A stretch of 64,000 nt of DNA from the NCBI RefSeq assembly GCF_945859685.1, contig NC_079148.1, positions 39,629,946 through 39,693,945 on the forward strand. The letters are read 5' to 3'. Position 1 is the first letter of the stretch, and every line of letters starts with the position of its first letter. This stretch comes from Eupeodes corollae (Eukaryota > Arthropoda > Insecta > Diptera > Syrphidae). Under the pieces are notes generated by a model, which saw nothing but the letters and a program-made list of their open reading frames with translations, was not told the origin of the DNA and ran no database searches. Shown here piece by piece: positions 51,001-57,237 of this stretch. The position numbers were made by a program, and so were the translations under genes.

Positions 51001-53836
51001 AAAAAAAAAAGTTTTACATTAAATTTAAAACCAAATTCAAATATTTTATCTCAATTTCTACTGACAAAAGAGAGATAGAGTGTACACGAAAAAGTTTGGT
51101 ATAGAAAAAATATCAAGTAAGCGGATTCGAATAAATGAACAAAATTGACCTTACCGAAAAATTATTAATAAACTTAAACTAAAAAATTGTTTCTGGTAAA
51201 AGGGAGTATTTTAAAAGATATTAGTCGGGGATAGAAATGTGTTTCAGATAAGCAAGTTTTTCTCTTATGTTACTTTCTTTTAAGCTGGTTTTACTATATA
51301 TAAGTGAAATATTTTTACAATTCTTAGAGGGAAACCTCTTAGATTGTACTTTCATAAAATGTTTGGTGCTTAAAATAAGGCGTCAGTATTCATGTAGAAA
51401 TGGAATTTAAACAAAATTATATTTCTTTTATCTTTTACTAATTTTTTTTCAATTCATCATTTGGATGATGATTTTTTAATGTAAGGAAATTCTTTAAAAA
51501 CCAAATGCACAACTGGGTTACACGAACTTGCTCCTGTGTCCAAAAGAGTCTATTTATAAATAGTAATTATGATTTAAAATTAAAAAATGTACATACAAAA
51601 TAAGTTTGTTTTCAAAAATTTAAATCTCATTTATTTAATCAAAACAACCTTGATTTAAAATTGTGTATACTTACAATTTTTCGAGTTTAGTTTATATATT
51701 ATATTTTTAGTATGTAGTTATTTTAAGCTTAATATTACACGTTTTAAATTTGCTTATCGTTTAAAAAAATGATGACCCATTTTCGAGATATCGTATTTTA
51801 AAAAGAAAATCAGTATTTTTTCTTAAATCAACAAAAAATAAATTGAAATTTTTTATCATCAAAATAAATTATTGAAATCGGTTTATAAGTTCTATGGAAA
51901 ACTTAAAAACAAAAGAACGGTTCTATGAAGGGTGCAATTCTGAAGCAATACAAATATTTTTTTTATTAAAAGAAGCCAAGTAAAGAAAAAAATATAAAAA
52001 TAAACTGTCGATTTTTTACCAAAAATAAAATTTGAATGACTTGCTCAAGTTTTAAAAATACCCGTATTCAACATTATTTTCATATTTTAAAATATATTTC
52101 AAAAACTTGACATTATAGAATTGCCTTCACAAAAGATTCGTTACAATAACAAAACTTACTTTCAAACGGTTTTACTTTTTCTGTTGAAAATCGATTGTAA
52201 AAGAAATCTATCAACTTATGAATATTTTGCAAATACTCTAAATATATGTATATTAATATACATTTTTTTAAAGAGATTATAGACTTGGAAAACCAATACG
52301 GATTTTATTGAAAAAATACTTATTCATAAATTTAGATAGCATCAATACGTTAAATACGTGTTTTTTTTTGACCTGACGTGATACATTAATTTTGAAATCT
52401 TATTTGAATTAATACCATCAAAACCCACTGGAGAATTGTTATTTCATTATCAGTAAGAAACCCTTGTCGACCAATGTAGTTTTATCAAAATATTCAAGGG
52501 CGTTTTTAAGAACTCAATACATTAGAAAAGTGATACATTCTTTAACTTTTAGGCGATAAAACCTGATTTTTACTGCAAGAAGTTTTTCACTATTGTAGTA
52601 AAAAAGCTAAATCTTAGTTTTTAAAAATCATATTATTCTTAAAAAGATATTCCAAAACGTCTATAACCTTATCCTAAACTGGCTCCTTTGTGTAAATGTT
52701 TTTTTTTTTTCCTCAAACATCCCAAAAATATAAAAGAGACTATTTTGTTGTATGTTCCCGTTTAAAATTAAAGTTAAAATGTTTGTTCCCTTTTCTTAAA
52801 AAATCAGTTCTGTTCACCAAATTTGTTATCTTTTTTTAACCAAAAACTTAACTAACTTAATTTTGTATATTTGTACCGATAGAACTTTGATAAAATATAA
52901 ATTTTATTTCAACAGGAACAGATGTTTCGAAAACGCAAAATCCACTCTTCAAGAGACGCTTCCCTCCATCAACGACAACCACAGCAGCATCTGTGACAAC
53001 AACTCCACCAGCACCAATAGAATTCAATACATCTCCACTCTTTTTGGACACTTCGATTCCAGAAGATCTCGATCAAATTGCCAAATCAAGTATTCAAGAA
53101 TCCAAGTTCTTCCACAATCAAATCGGTGACAATCTCGACGACCATGACCTCAGCGCCAAAGTATCAATTTCAACGACTATATTCAGGAGTACAAGTCCGA
53201 GTTACACAACCTATGAAGAACCAATTACAAGGCGATTGGGTTATGCTGTAGCGTCCACAAGTAAGCTTCAATTATTTTTAGAGAAATACATAATACAATA
53301 ATGATTTTAAAATTATGTTCGTTTTTAGGAAGACCATCATTACGTAGGCCACAAAAGACCACTCCCATTCCGGAAAATGTGGAAATTTTCATCAGCCGCA
53401 GAAGGCCACAGAAGACCCCGGCACCCTTCAATAAAATCATCGAAACTCCATCGGGACAAACATATAAACCTTCCAGTGATTATGACTATTACGATGATGG
53501 TGATGAAAGGGTTATAGACAAGCCAACGGCTTCACAGGTAAGCTCGCTACAACCTCTTTATACTCGTATATAGGGGAAGTTATTTAACAGTTTATTGATG
53601 TTCCCTTTGCCTTCTGGCTTCTGCAGGTTAAAGTTGTCCTCCATGGCAAAGGAATTATCGAATGCTTGGACCAAGGTAACTTCCCCCATCCGTTATCATG
53701 TAGAAAATTCATTTCCTGTGCAAAATTCGAGACCGGAGGCGTTGTCGGCTGGGAATATACCTGCCCTAAAGGTTTAAGTTATGACCCAGTCGGTGGAATG
53801 TGTAATTGGTCTGCAGGCCTCGGTTGCAACGAATAG
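9023..53836 (+). CDS. Cht6: Cht6-like giant group VI chitinase (spliced gene, 5' end missing)
   Basis: The gene encodes a secreted glycoside hydrolase 18 chitinase that would hydrolyse chitin in cuticle or other chitinous matrix. Exons from splice sites and reading phase: 9023-9083, 14330-14515, 14580-14889, 14948-15152, 15211-15396, 15454-15719, 15776-16047, 16108-16324, 16390-17379, 17440-31957 (stop), plus distal exons 45506-46049, 52916-53260, 53329-53537, 53627-53836 (stop). All junctions keep phase; the first ten sum to 17,211 nt, divisible by three. Order: signal peptide, GH18, Ser/Thr linker, CBM14, huge low-complexity tail, and a second CBM14 in the distal form. One GH18, one CBM14 and a giant Ser/Thr-rich tail mark insect group VI chitinase (Drosophila Cht6). 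The initiator Met exon is upstream and not identified. The giant exon alone gives about 5,736 residues; splicing at 18400 to the distal exons gives about 1,653. Confidence 0.9.
9619..10010 (+). pseudogene. LOA/I-type retrotransposon RT fragment, left half
   Basis: The plus frame reads SRGTQQGGVLSPLHWN and, after a short gap, VIAYAGDVSILVSG and WADRCGL, the conserved back half of a non-LTR reverse transcriptase of the LOA/I/R1 group. The catalytic box is YAGD rather than YADD, so a catalytic Asp is lost. The coding sense continues to about 10010 (NWKRNIKD in another frame), where RTE copy 2 begins. The downstream half resumes at 13206. Confidence 0.75.
10011..13205 (-). mobile_element. RTE-type non-LTR retrotransposon, copy 2 (nested)
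   Basis: This lies on the minus strand within an intron of the Cht6-like gene. Order 5' to 3': untranslated leader (13205-13041), endonuclease (13040-12201), linker (12258-11728), reverse transcriptase in broken frames (11636-10786), thumb and C-terminal pieces (10750-10415, 10214-10020), and a short ACTT tail at 10011-10018. It shares leader, coding sequence and tail with copy 1. Reverse transcriptase motifs include GDPLNFSNYRGISLLNIAY, GFRPGKSTVDQI and FIDFKAAYDSI; YADD survives only in a shifted frame (plus about 10790-10810). It is inactive because of frameshifts, and it is inserted in a LOA/I-type element in opposite orientation. Confidence 0.85.
12201..13040 (-). pseudogene. RTE endonuclease domain, nearly complete
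   Basis: A 279-residue frame covers an apurinic/apyrimidinic-type endonuclease: ICTWNVRSVNRPG (catalytic Asn), AIQEIRWDG (metal-binding Glu), ICAHAPTEEKDD, VLGDFNAKLG (Asp and Asn), and TVNQIDH near the end. A one-base shift just after the final Asp-His scrambles the last residues and disconnects it from the linker frame. Database entries for insects often label this domain 'craniofacial development protein 2-like', but it is the target-nicking domain of the retrotransposon. Confidence 0.85.
13206..13703 (+). pseudogene. LOA/I-type retrotransposon, right half with RNase H relic
   Basis: The plus strand resumes the element broken at 10010: WGLQPQITHWLYTSV is the conserved post-RT block, then decayed thumb sequence, an RNase H relic (FYTDG at about 13525, GGVYAERLKLSLLFR in a shifted frame, then IKEELFGINNVLSWFK) and the 3' end GGACAGCCACTTTAACCTAA near 13678-13697. 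That 3' end and the RNase H block match the elements at 33945-34492 and 35712-36812. About 15-20 codons are missing at the RTE junction. Confidence 0.7.
13704..14329 (+). other. End of Cht6-like intron
   Basis: AT-rich intronic sequence with no recognised element. It ends in the acceptor TTATAATTACAG at 14318-14329. Confidence 0.6.
14330..15719 (+). CDS. Cht6: Cht6-like exons: GH18 catalytic domain
   Basis: Five exons (14330-14515, 14580-14889, 14948-15152, 15211-15396, 15454-15719), with introns of 57-64 bp, encode a complete GH18 TIM-barrel, about visible residues 25-400. It starts RVVCYYTNWSVYRPG and has the beta-3 motif MIAIGGWNE (about 14633-14659), the catalytic motif DGLDLDWEYP (14753-14782) with the acid/base Glu at 14774-14776, the beta-6 segment LLTYDFHSS, and GGIMFWAIDNDDF near the end. 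All three acidic residues of the DxxDxDxE signature are present, so the enzyme should be active on chitin. The region after LLTYDFH (SSTEPSANHHAPLYSLEEED) is of the group VI type. Confidence 0.93.
15776..16324 (+). CDS. Cht6: Cht6-like exons: linker and first CBM14
   Basis: Exon 15776-16047 encodes a Pro/Lys/Arg then Thr-rich linker (KPSPPKKKPLRNRNRP, TTTTSTTTSSS). Exon 16108-16324 encodes a CBM14 (peritrophin-A) chitin-binding domain with six cysteines in the usual order: FKC, RDC, FWC, FTC, DSC and VPC, with the aromatic KKYFWC that lines the sugar-binding face. It would anchor the enzyme to chitin. Phases: 16047 ends phase 1, 16324 ends phase 2, both consistent with the next exon. Confidence 0.9.
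16390..17379 (+). CDS. Cht6: Cht6-like exon: Thr/acidic linker
   Basis: A 990-nt exon starts with a mucin-like Thr-rich stretch, then EEEEEYEDEPAD, a short ordered-looking segment (RVIKELIDLIKKVGGIEELE, about 16581-16640), and long acidic and Ser-rich blocks. The segment DLIKKVGGIEELEKHI may be an amphipathic helix. PAYTSIRRT (about 17176-17202) and KAYVPLNRNR (about 17285-17314) are the first clear copies of an Arg/Tyr motif that recurs in the giant exon. It ends AG| at 17379 and joins G at 17440 to make AGG. Confidence 0.85.
17440..31957 (+). CDS. Cht6: Cht6-like giant exon (14.5 kb, 4,838 codons)
   Basis: After the acceptor AAAG at 17436-17439 the frame stays open to TGA at 31955-31957. 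Content is Thr/Ser/Glu/Asp/Asn-rich, predicted mostly disordered, with scattered basic patches (RRRRP, KKKIIRKK). Visible internal structure: an aromatic/Gly-rich island (18587-19045), three FKPSST repeats (19340-19740), a LSFKSEETLIDDQNLQ duplication (20863-21715), repeated Arg-Tyr-Ile-Arg motifs (24979-26327), four PTQA...LSLNELR...KVK repeats (26962-28620), and a poly-Thr run near 31390-31460. It ends in a basic segment (VKRKKNSRRKSKQARHNNRHK) and TLSS. Thr runs suggest heavy O-glycosylation. Codon structure with no stop over 14.5 kb of AT-rich DNA is itself proof of coding. Function of the tail is unknown. Confidence 0.92.
18395..18406 (+). other. Candidate internal 5' splice site in the giant exon
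   Basis: The sequence AAAAAG|GTGAGT fits the metazoan donor consensus, cut after 18400. The cut falls between codons (AAA AAG | GTG AGT), which is the phase required by the distal acceptor at 45505/45506 (GTC CGC ACA AAG). Joined, the protein would read ...AIIKK then VRTKVPVRRP..., which is compositionally smooth. This would remove 27 kb and about 4,500 residues of the tail. Weaker phase-0 alternatives are CAG|GTAACC (30616) and GAG|GTAATT (31126). No transcript evidence is available here. Confidence 0.6.
19330..19890 (+). repeat. FKPSST and RNRNRLGS coding repeats
   Basis: Within the giant exon FKPSSTLSRN, FKPSSTLTRN and FKPSSTYSRN occur at about 19345, 19453 and 19711. Two related blocks, QIRNRNRLGSQLIEKPLE (about 19591) and QIRNQNRLGSRVIEKAVE (about 19828), are interleaved with them. 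This is in-frame duplication of a unit of about 100 residues that has since diverged. Confidence 0.75.
20790..21900 (+). repeat. LIDDQNLQAD coding repeats
   Basis: A block of about 60 residues ending STLSFKSEETLIDDQNLQAD occurs twice, at about 20863-20937 and 21640-21715, nearly identical in its last 25 residues. Four weaker relatives with the pattern [PST]E-x-[VL]...D-x-[QE]-x-[LI]-[QE] lie at about 20983, 21199, 21448 and 21851. Conservation of this acidic motif inside otherwise drifting sequence suggests either recent duplication or selection. Confidence 0.75.
24979..26327 (+). repeat. Arg-Arg-x-Tyr-x-x-[Ile/Leu]-x-Arg coding repeats
   Basis: A short motif recurs about every 32-48 residues between Thr/acidic spacers: RRTFGNRLR (24979), RRSYIRLT (25072), RKTYNKLSRL (25210), LRTYSYINRS (25570), SRKPYISLKR (25713), TKRIYSALNRS (25826), SRPYSNINRL (25921), TRRPYASINR (26066), TRRSYSTINR (26186) and TLRSYASLNR (26297). 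Earlier copies lie at about 17176, 17285 and 17617. Spacers vary freely while the Arg/Tyr/hydrophobic/Arg positions persist, the pattern expected of a linear binding or processing motif. Confidence 0.75.
26962..28620 (+). repeat. Four PTQA-LSLNELRxKVK coding repeats
   Basis: Four copies of a module of about 38 residues start near 26962, 27426, 27784 and 28494: PTQAPKPRLSLNDLRKKVK, PTQATKPKLSLNELRNKVK, PTQASKLSLNELRNKVK and PTQAPKPKLSLLELRKKVK. The first three are followed by xxFKPxxDGIxSTR. Copies three and four are preceded by SxVGLLxRTRxR. LSLNELRNKVK would form a short amphipathic helix. Between copies the sequence is unrelated, so the module looks selected. Confidence 0.8.
31958..33944 (+). 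other. Putative 3' UTR of the giant-exon isoform and intron sequence
   Basis: This AT-rich sequence after the 31957 stop holds no gene. It would be the 3' untranslated region if transcripts end here; an AATAAA lies at 33238-33243, but such hexamers are common by chance in this composition. In the distal isoform the whole stretch is intronic. Confidence 0.4.
33945..34492 (-). mobile_element. LOA/I-type retrotransposon 3' fragment
   Basis: This matches 35712-36140 in content and order on the minus strand: the post-RNase H cysteine region (plus-strand cttcctcctagttcatgtag around 34209) and the conserved 3' end AGTGGCTGTCC (33964-33974). It is fully decayed with no open frame. The 3' tail on the plus strand is GTAGGTTAGGTTAGGTTGG at 33945-33963, the element's own short repeat tail. 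Confidence 0.75.
34650..34756 (+). repeat. Dispersed repeat, partial left end (copy D)
   Basis: The stretch TTATTGTAATC...GATTTGTCGAATTGAAA...AAAAGATTTTTAGAGAGA is a diverged version of the left end of the dispersed repeat (compare 62041-62135). It runs in plus orientation and abuts the right end of copy A, which lies in minus orientation, so two copies meet in opposite orientations. Confidence 0.6.
34781..37158 (-). repeat. Dispersed repeat copy A (interrupted)
   Basis: On the minus strand this runs from the end hairpin AACTTCCcatagGAAGTT (plus 37136-37158 region) through the ACGT-rich tract (about 36995-37045), the spacer (36830-36960 and about 35600-35700), a tandem array (about 34830-35600) and the right-end motif (34781-34803). 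It is colinear with copy B (62028-63760). A LOA/I-type fragment, 35712-36812, interrupts the spacer. No coding potential is seen. Confidence 0.75.
35712..36812 (-). mobile_element. 5'-truncated LOA/I-type retrotransposon with target duplication
   Basis: Minus frames 36845-36123 and 36174-35815 (split by a frameshift near 36150) encode an RNase H domain: FYTDGSKTNEGVGGGVY (Asp), FQAELFTIKEVL (Glu), RIFSDSQAAIKSL (Asp) and WVPGHRDIPGNCKADELTR (His/Asp), then a C-terminal CRSCMDEEEE...HLLCTCPAL motif. The 3' tail is (plus) TTAGGGTTAGGTTATAG. CGTAAGATATTTAGG flanks it at 35697-35711 and 36813-36827, a perfect 15-bp target-site duplication. The first codons of the minus frame beyond 36812 belong to the host repeat. 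Confidence 0.85.
37159..37860 (-). repeat. Dispersed repeat copy A2, internally deleted
   Basis: This directly follows copy A in the same orientation: tandem-array monomers (37160-37600), spacer with GATATTTAGGGTTAAAC (about 37737-37755), then the left-end block (GGGACATTGAATCGTCGAGAAATGTC..., 37785-37850). The ACGT tract and half the spacer are missing. A perfect 21-bp tandem duplication occurs at 37671-37712. Sequence 37861-38350 is a further, more diverged array remnant in the opposite orientation. Confidence 0.65.
38351..39639. other. Intronic DNA without a recognised feature
   Basis: I see no gene or clear element. The segment near 39500-39560 (TTTTGACATTTTACAAGCAAAAGTTACG) resembles 61737-61775 and may be part of a small non-autonomous DNA element. 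Confidence 0.4.
39640..40310 (-). pseudogene. Mariner-like transposase relic, internally deleted
   Basis: Minus strand: a 5' non-coding end (40310-40200) matching 200-310, then directly the catalytic C-terminal part DGATSHTAN (about 40095), SCDLISLDFFL (the CDLTPLDFFLWG-type block), VYLKEMVYFNKPATIQELKDE and the tail. The N-terminal and middle coding sequence is missing. The DGATSHTAN block holds the second catalytic Asp of DDE/D transposases. Stops and frameshifts make it inactive. Confidence 0.65.
40311..45505 (+). other. Long intron of the Cht6-like gene, no gene seen
   Basis: Very AT-rich, no coding content found. One imperfect tandem duplication with a 46-bp period is listed separately. 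It ends in the acceptor TTTTATTTAAG at 45495-45505. Confidence 0.5.
44290..44380. repeat. 46-bp tandem duplication
   Basis: AACTTGATTAAAAGGAAGATC begins at 44290 and again at 44336, and each is followed by TTTAAACGAATTT. Two units differ at only a few bases. Confidence 0.85.
45506..46049 (+). CDS. Cht6: Cht6-like distal exon 1
   Basis: The exon opens GTC CGC ACA AAG at phase 0 and encodes VRTKVPVRRPNLRRRLFTT, then Ser/Thr-rich sequence with basic patches (NNRRTRPNYLTT, GVIRRKFTRPLNGNR) and a Ser-Gly run, ending G|GTAAGT at 46049/46050 (phase 1). Composition matches the giant-exon sequence, and the frame is open across 544 nt while other frames are shadows. It has no start codon in a sensible place, so it must be spliced to an upstream phase-0 donor; the best candidate is 18400. 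Confidence 0.85.
46050..48321 (+). other. Cht6-like intron, no gene seen
   Basis: This is AT-rich intronic sequence. A GC-richer islet lies at about 46245-46290. I see no coding content; the short frames at 46341-46535 and 47009-47239 look like chance. Confidence 0.5.
48322..48665 (+). repeat. Dispersed repeat copy C, left part
   Basis: Plus orientation: left-end block AACTTTCCATAGGAAGTTAT (hairpin arm slightly changed), ACGT-rich tract (about 48424-48452), and the spacer with AGCTCAAGAACCAGTAGAGAT, colinear with 62028-62470 of copy B. It breaks off at about 48660, where a CR1/Jockey-group element begins, and resumes near 50470. Confidence 0.75.
48690..50465 (+). mobile_element. CR1/Jockey-group non-LTR retrotransposon, truncated
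   Basis: Frames 48756-49448, 49468-50181 and 50139-50402 are pieces of one ORF2: the last residues of the endonuclease (GTSDHCIVSANFS, about 48690), a linker (RTVWQYEKANWDRL...), reverse transcriptase motifs (LNDRQYGFRCNRST, ALDISKAFDRVWH with catalytic Asp, QGSVLSPTLFLIF, CFADDSTL as the catalytic box) and the thumb/C-terminus (FIRPKLEYNSHIWAG). About 130 codons are deleted between FWSLVKK and QIKKYLEE (about 49125). A frameshift lies at 49448-49468 and another near 50150. It is 5'-truncated in the endonuclease and is an inactive relic. Confidence 0.85.
50470..50720 (+). repeat. Dispersed repeat copy C, right part
   Basis: TTGTCATCTCGAAAATTCTACG followed by TTTAATCTCCAAAATAATTTTATGCAACGA matches 62485-62550 of copy B, then array-like sequence with AAAGTTGGTAAAAA (about 50680). 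It continues the copy interrupted at about 48660. Confidence 0.7.
50721..52915 (+). other. Cht6-like intron, no gene seen
   Basis: AT-rich intronic sequence without coding content or a recognised element. It ends in the acceptor TTTATTTCAACAG at 52903-52915. Confidence 0.5.
52916..53537 (+). CDS. Cht6: Cht6-like distal exons 2 and 3
   Basis: Exon 52916-53260 (phase 1 in, phase 1 out) reads TDVSKTQNPLFKRRFPPS, TTTTAASVTTTPPAPIEFN and SIPEDLDQIAKSSIQESKFF. Exon 53329-53537 (phase 1 in, phase 0 out) reads RPSLRRPQKTTPIPENVEIF, ISRRRPQKTPAPFNKII and DYDYYDDGDERVIDKPTASQ. Introns are 68 and 89 bp with standard GT/AG ends. Basic RRP(Q)KT repeats flank a short acidic Tyr-rich patch. The segment links the Ser/Thr-rich part to the C-terminal chitin-binding domain. 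Confidence 0.85.
53627..53836 (+). CDS. Cht6: Cht6-like last exon: second CBM14
   Basis: The exon starts at phase 0 after TTCTGCAG and ends at TAG (53834-53836). It encodes 69 residues with a CBM14 chitin-binding domain of six cysteines: IEC, LSC, ISC, YTC, GMC and LGC, with FPHPLSCRKFISC and the Tyr/Trp (GWEYTCPKGLSY) positions typical of the family. It ends CNE at the extreme C-terminus. It gives the distal isoform a second chitin anchor far from the catalytic domain, suited to cross-linking or tethering on chitin. Confidence 0.9.
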   Translation, partial: VKVVLHGKGIIECLDQGNFPHPLSCRKFISCAKFETGGVVGWEYTCPKGLSYDPVGGMCNWSAGLGCNE

Positions 53837-54275
53837 ATTAAAATTTTAATTGAAATTGATGAATTTGAAATTTGAGATTGTAACTTTTGGAATTTTTCGA
53901 GTTGTGGATGATGAGAGATATAGCATCATTCATTTCATATCCACGGCCATGATGTATACCGAAAGGACCAATTCGAAATTAGATATTGTTGTAATTAGTT
54001 GACTGATTAAATATTTGTATGCGAATTTATGAAGGTATGCTAGATGGAAATATTTTCTTTCCGATTTGTAAAAAACAAAAATAAGAAAATTAATGTAATT
54101 TAAAACAACAAAAAAACATACATTTTTCTCGTTGCCGTTATTATTTAATTTTATTTTAGGTAAGTTAAATTTATTGTAGTTTCTTTTTTAAAATATGATA
54201 TACGAGTATGTAAGGAAATGCGAAATTCCATGCAAGTTGTTTCTGTGCATCATTTTTGTATTTAAATGAATTTCA

Positions 54276-54291
54276 AATAAATTATAATAAA
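54276..54291 (+). terminator. Poly(A) signals of the Cht6-like gene
   Basis: Two AATAAA hexamers, 54276-54281 and 54286-54291, lie about 440-455 bp after the distal stop codon at 53836. This gives a plausible 3' UTR end. No other strong candidate follows before transposon sequence begins. Confidence 0.5.
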
Positions 54292-54895
54292 GAAATTAAA
54301 AAAATTAATCAATCATTTTTTAATATAAGATCGGTTTGTATCAACGATGTTAGAGTTATCAAAAGTTCCTCAAATGTAAAGGAGACGATACAAAACACAG
54401 AATTTTGGTTATTTCTCAACGTTCTCTAATAGTTATTTTTAAAAATTCGTAGAAGATTAATAGAAAGATAGCTTCGATCACATAGCGGCTATAGGACTCA
54501 TTGGGTGTTTTTTTAAATATGGGGGTTCGAAGACTTTATTCGATCTCTGGCAGTACGGGAATAAACACCACTAAAAACCCTTGGGAAGAGAAAGATAATG
54601 TCCAGAGAATTTGATACATTCACCAGATCCAATTCAATGCTGATAAGGCAGGATTTATAAGTCAAAGGCAATTGAAAGCTCATTTGTTAAAAGCTCCACT
54701 CTAAAAAGTAATTAAGGAAAAAGAAATAATTTTTAACTATAGCACGCGAGAAATAAGCATGAAATTGTTATTTTTCCAGGAAAAAGATTTTTACCGTTGA
54801 ATACGTTTATAATTTGATTTATACAGCTTAAAAGAAGCTATAACTTAACTAAACTTAAAACATTTTTTTGTTTTATTCTTGTTATCAGTTTTCAT
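54292..54895. other. Intergenic stretch, nothing recognised
   Basis: No coding content seen. It may include the decayed 5' side of the gypsy element, but I found no long terminal repeat. Confidence 0.4.
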
Positions 54896-56800
54896 GTGGG
54901 CCCTACGGCAAACACAAAAGCTCTTTTATTTGCAAGAACTAACAATTTTAATTTTATTAGACTTAAATTAATAGGACGAGAAATGCAGACTAAAAAAAGG
55001 GGATATGTAAAGAGTTATATATCTCAGGTGGGATTTCGAAATGTTAAAGTCGAAAAATTCTGGACATTGGTTCAAAGGCTATTTATTGCTGGATATGCAG
55101 TTTTTGCGAAACCTTTATCTGAGTTATTACGTAAAGATACGCCATTTTGTGTTGGTCCAAGTCAAGTTGAAGCTTTCCAAAATTTGAAGGATGCTTTGTG
55201 CAAAGATCCAGTTTTGAAGCTCTCCAATCCAGAGTTAGAAACGGAGCTTCATACAGATGCGAATAAGCTTGGATACGGAGGTGTCTAACTTCAAAGGCAC
55301 AATGACAATGAAATGTATCCTGTTTTTTATATAAGTTACAAGTCGTCGAAATCTGAAAGCAATCTTACCAGCTATGAACAAGAAGCTTTGGCAGTTGTAA
55401 AGTGTTTGCAAAAGTTAAGGGTATATCTTTTGGGAATACCGTTCAAAATATTTATAGACTGTACGGCGTTTACAGCTACTATGAGGAAGAAGGAGCTATG
55501 TACGAGAGTTGCCAGATGGGCAATATTTCTTCAAGATTTTAACTGCGAAGTCCTTCACAGAGCTGGTACATCGATGAGGCACGTAGACGCACTTAGTCGA
55601 TTTCCTGCAATAATGAGGAAGATGGTTTTTTACATCGCGTTAGAAAAGCGCAAGAAACGGACGAGTTTTGTTCGCTGATAGCAAATATCTTGAAACATCA
55701 AGAGCATGAAGATTATTCTCTGGTTGTTCCAAAGAAGCTACAAAGAGAAGTACTGCGAGGCATACACGAGCAAGGAAGGTCGAAGTTTTGGCGAGAAAAG
55801 ATTTTTGTATACCAAACATGTCTTCGAAAATTAAACAAGTGATAGCAAATTGTATACCATGTATCCTTGGTGCGAGAAAGAGCGGAAAGCAGGAGTGTTT
55901 ACTCAATCCAATCGAAAAATTTTATACTCCACTCCATACGTATGATCTTGATCATCTTGGTCCTATGATTTCCACAGCAAAGAGTTACAAGCATTTGTTG
56001 GTTATCGTCGATGATTTTTCGAAGTGTACTTGGATATTTCCGGTAAAATCTACGGGTACTGAAGAAGTTCTGAAGAGGATGTTGTTCCAGAGTGAAATTT
56101 TCGGTGATCCGGTGAGAGTTATCACGGACAGAGGTTCTGGCTGCACCTCTAATCTATTCAAGGAGTATTGCGAATAACAAAAGATTAACCATTCGCTGGT
56201 TACAGGAGTTGCTCGGGGAAATGGACAGGTGGAGAGAGTCTACAGGACTGTTATTGAAATGTTGACGAAAATTTCAGTCGATGCTCCTGATAAGTGGTTC
56301 AAGCATTTTCCAGGATTGCAAAGAATCTTGAACTCAACAGTGATTCGAAGCACAAACAAAACTCCATTTGAGTTAATGTTCGGAGTTCGTATGAAATGTG
56401 CAGAGAACATTGAACTAAAGCAACTGATGGACGAGCTTCTAATTGAATAATACGAAGACAAAAGGAAGGAGATGCGAAGCCAAGCTAAAGAACAAATTGC
56501 GAAGGTCCAAGAAGAAAATCGAAAGGGATATAACCGAAAGAGAAAAGCTGCTACGCAATACAAAATGGGCGATCTGGTTGCGATAAAAAAAAACTCAATT
56601 TGCACCAGGAACTAAGCTGTATTTATTATACTTAGGCCCGTATGAAGTCGTTAAAACCGAGCGAAACGACCGATATGAAGTTCGTAAAGTGGGAGTTCAC
56701 GAGGGACCAAATTCTTTCTAGTCTTCCGTTGATTTTATGAAGCCCTGTCGAAATAAAGATGGCAGCGAAAGTGATGAAGATGTTACGAAATCTTAGCGAT
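54896..56800 (+). mobile_element. Ty3/gypsy LTR retrotransposon pol fragment
   Basis: Broken plus frames give, in order, the end of the reverse transcriptase (AGYAVFAKPLSELLRKDTPF, about 55090), RNase H (HTDANKLGYGGV, SYEQEALAVVKCL, FIDCTAF, HVDALSR) and integrase: zinc-finger Cys pair CIPC (about 55851), catalytic Asp in HTYDLDHLGP, Asp in VITDRGSG, Glu in ARGNGQVERVYRT, and C-terminal KMGDLVAIKK. In-frame stops at about 55286, 56175 and 56448 and a shift near 55675 make it inactive. There is no gag, protease, 5' LTR or envelope. Confidence 0.85.
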
Positions 56801-57237
56801 GAAGAAACCTTACCAAGGATGTCTGTTCGTCTGAGGCAGCCGACAAGAAGGATGGCCGAATGAAGGATGACTACTTATCATAAAACCAAACATTTGTACA
56901 TGTACACTATAAGTATTCAAATACTATTTCCAATTCAATCCATTTCTTAAATTCATAATTTACGACTAAATAGACTGTAAAGATAAAACTTAACGCAATA
57001 AGCGATTATTCAAAAAAGTAACGTCAAGAAAAGTAAAAGTAAAGTGAAAGTCAAGTTAAACTATCAAATCTTTTTTTATATTTTTTTTTTATAATTCTGA
57101 TATCTAAATTCAATTTAAATTATAATTTTATTTTTAATATTAAAGTGAATTAAAACCACTTAAAATTAAACAAACGCTTTAGTAATTTAATTTATTTCCT
57201 TTCCCTCCCCCTACATATATAAGGGTTGCAAGCCTAT
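56801..57237 (+). other. Possible 3' LTR remnant of the gypsy element
   Basis: This is non-coding sequence between the end of the integrase and the start of the opposite-strand RT relic. It contains TATATAAGGG (57216-57225), a TATA-like site as expected in an LTR promoter. With no matching 5' copy the assignment rests on position only. Confidence 0.3.

Noticed and set aside
54896..56800. Gypsy fragment as an endogenous retrovirus with envelope
   Set aside because: Only reverse transcriptase end, RNase H and integrase are seen; no envelope-like frame follows the integrase.
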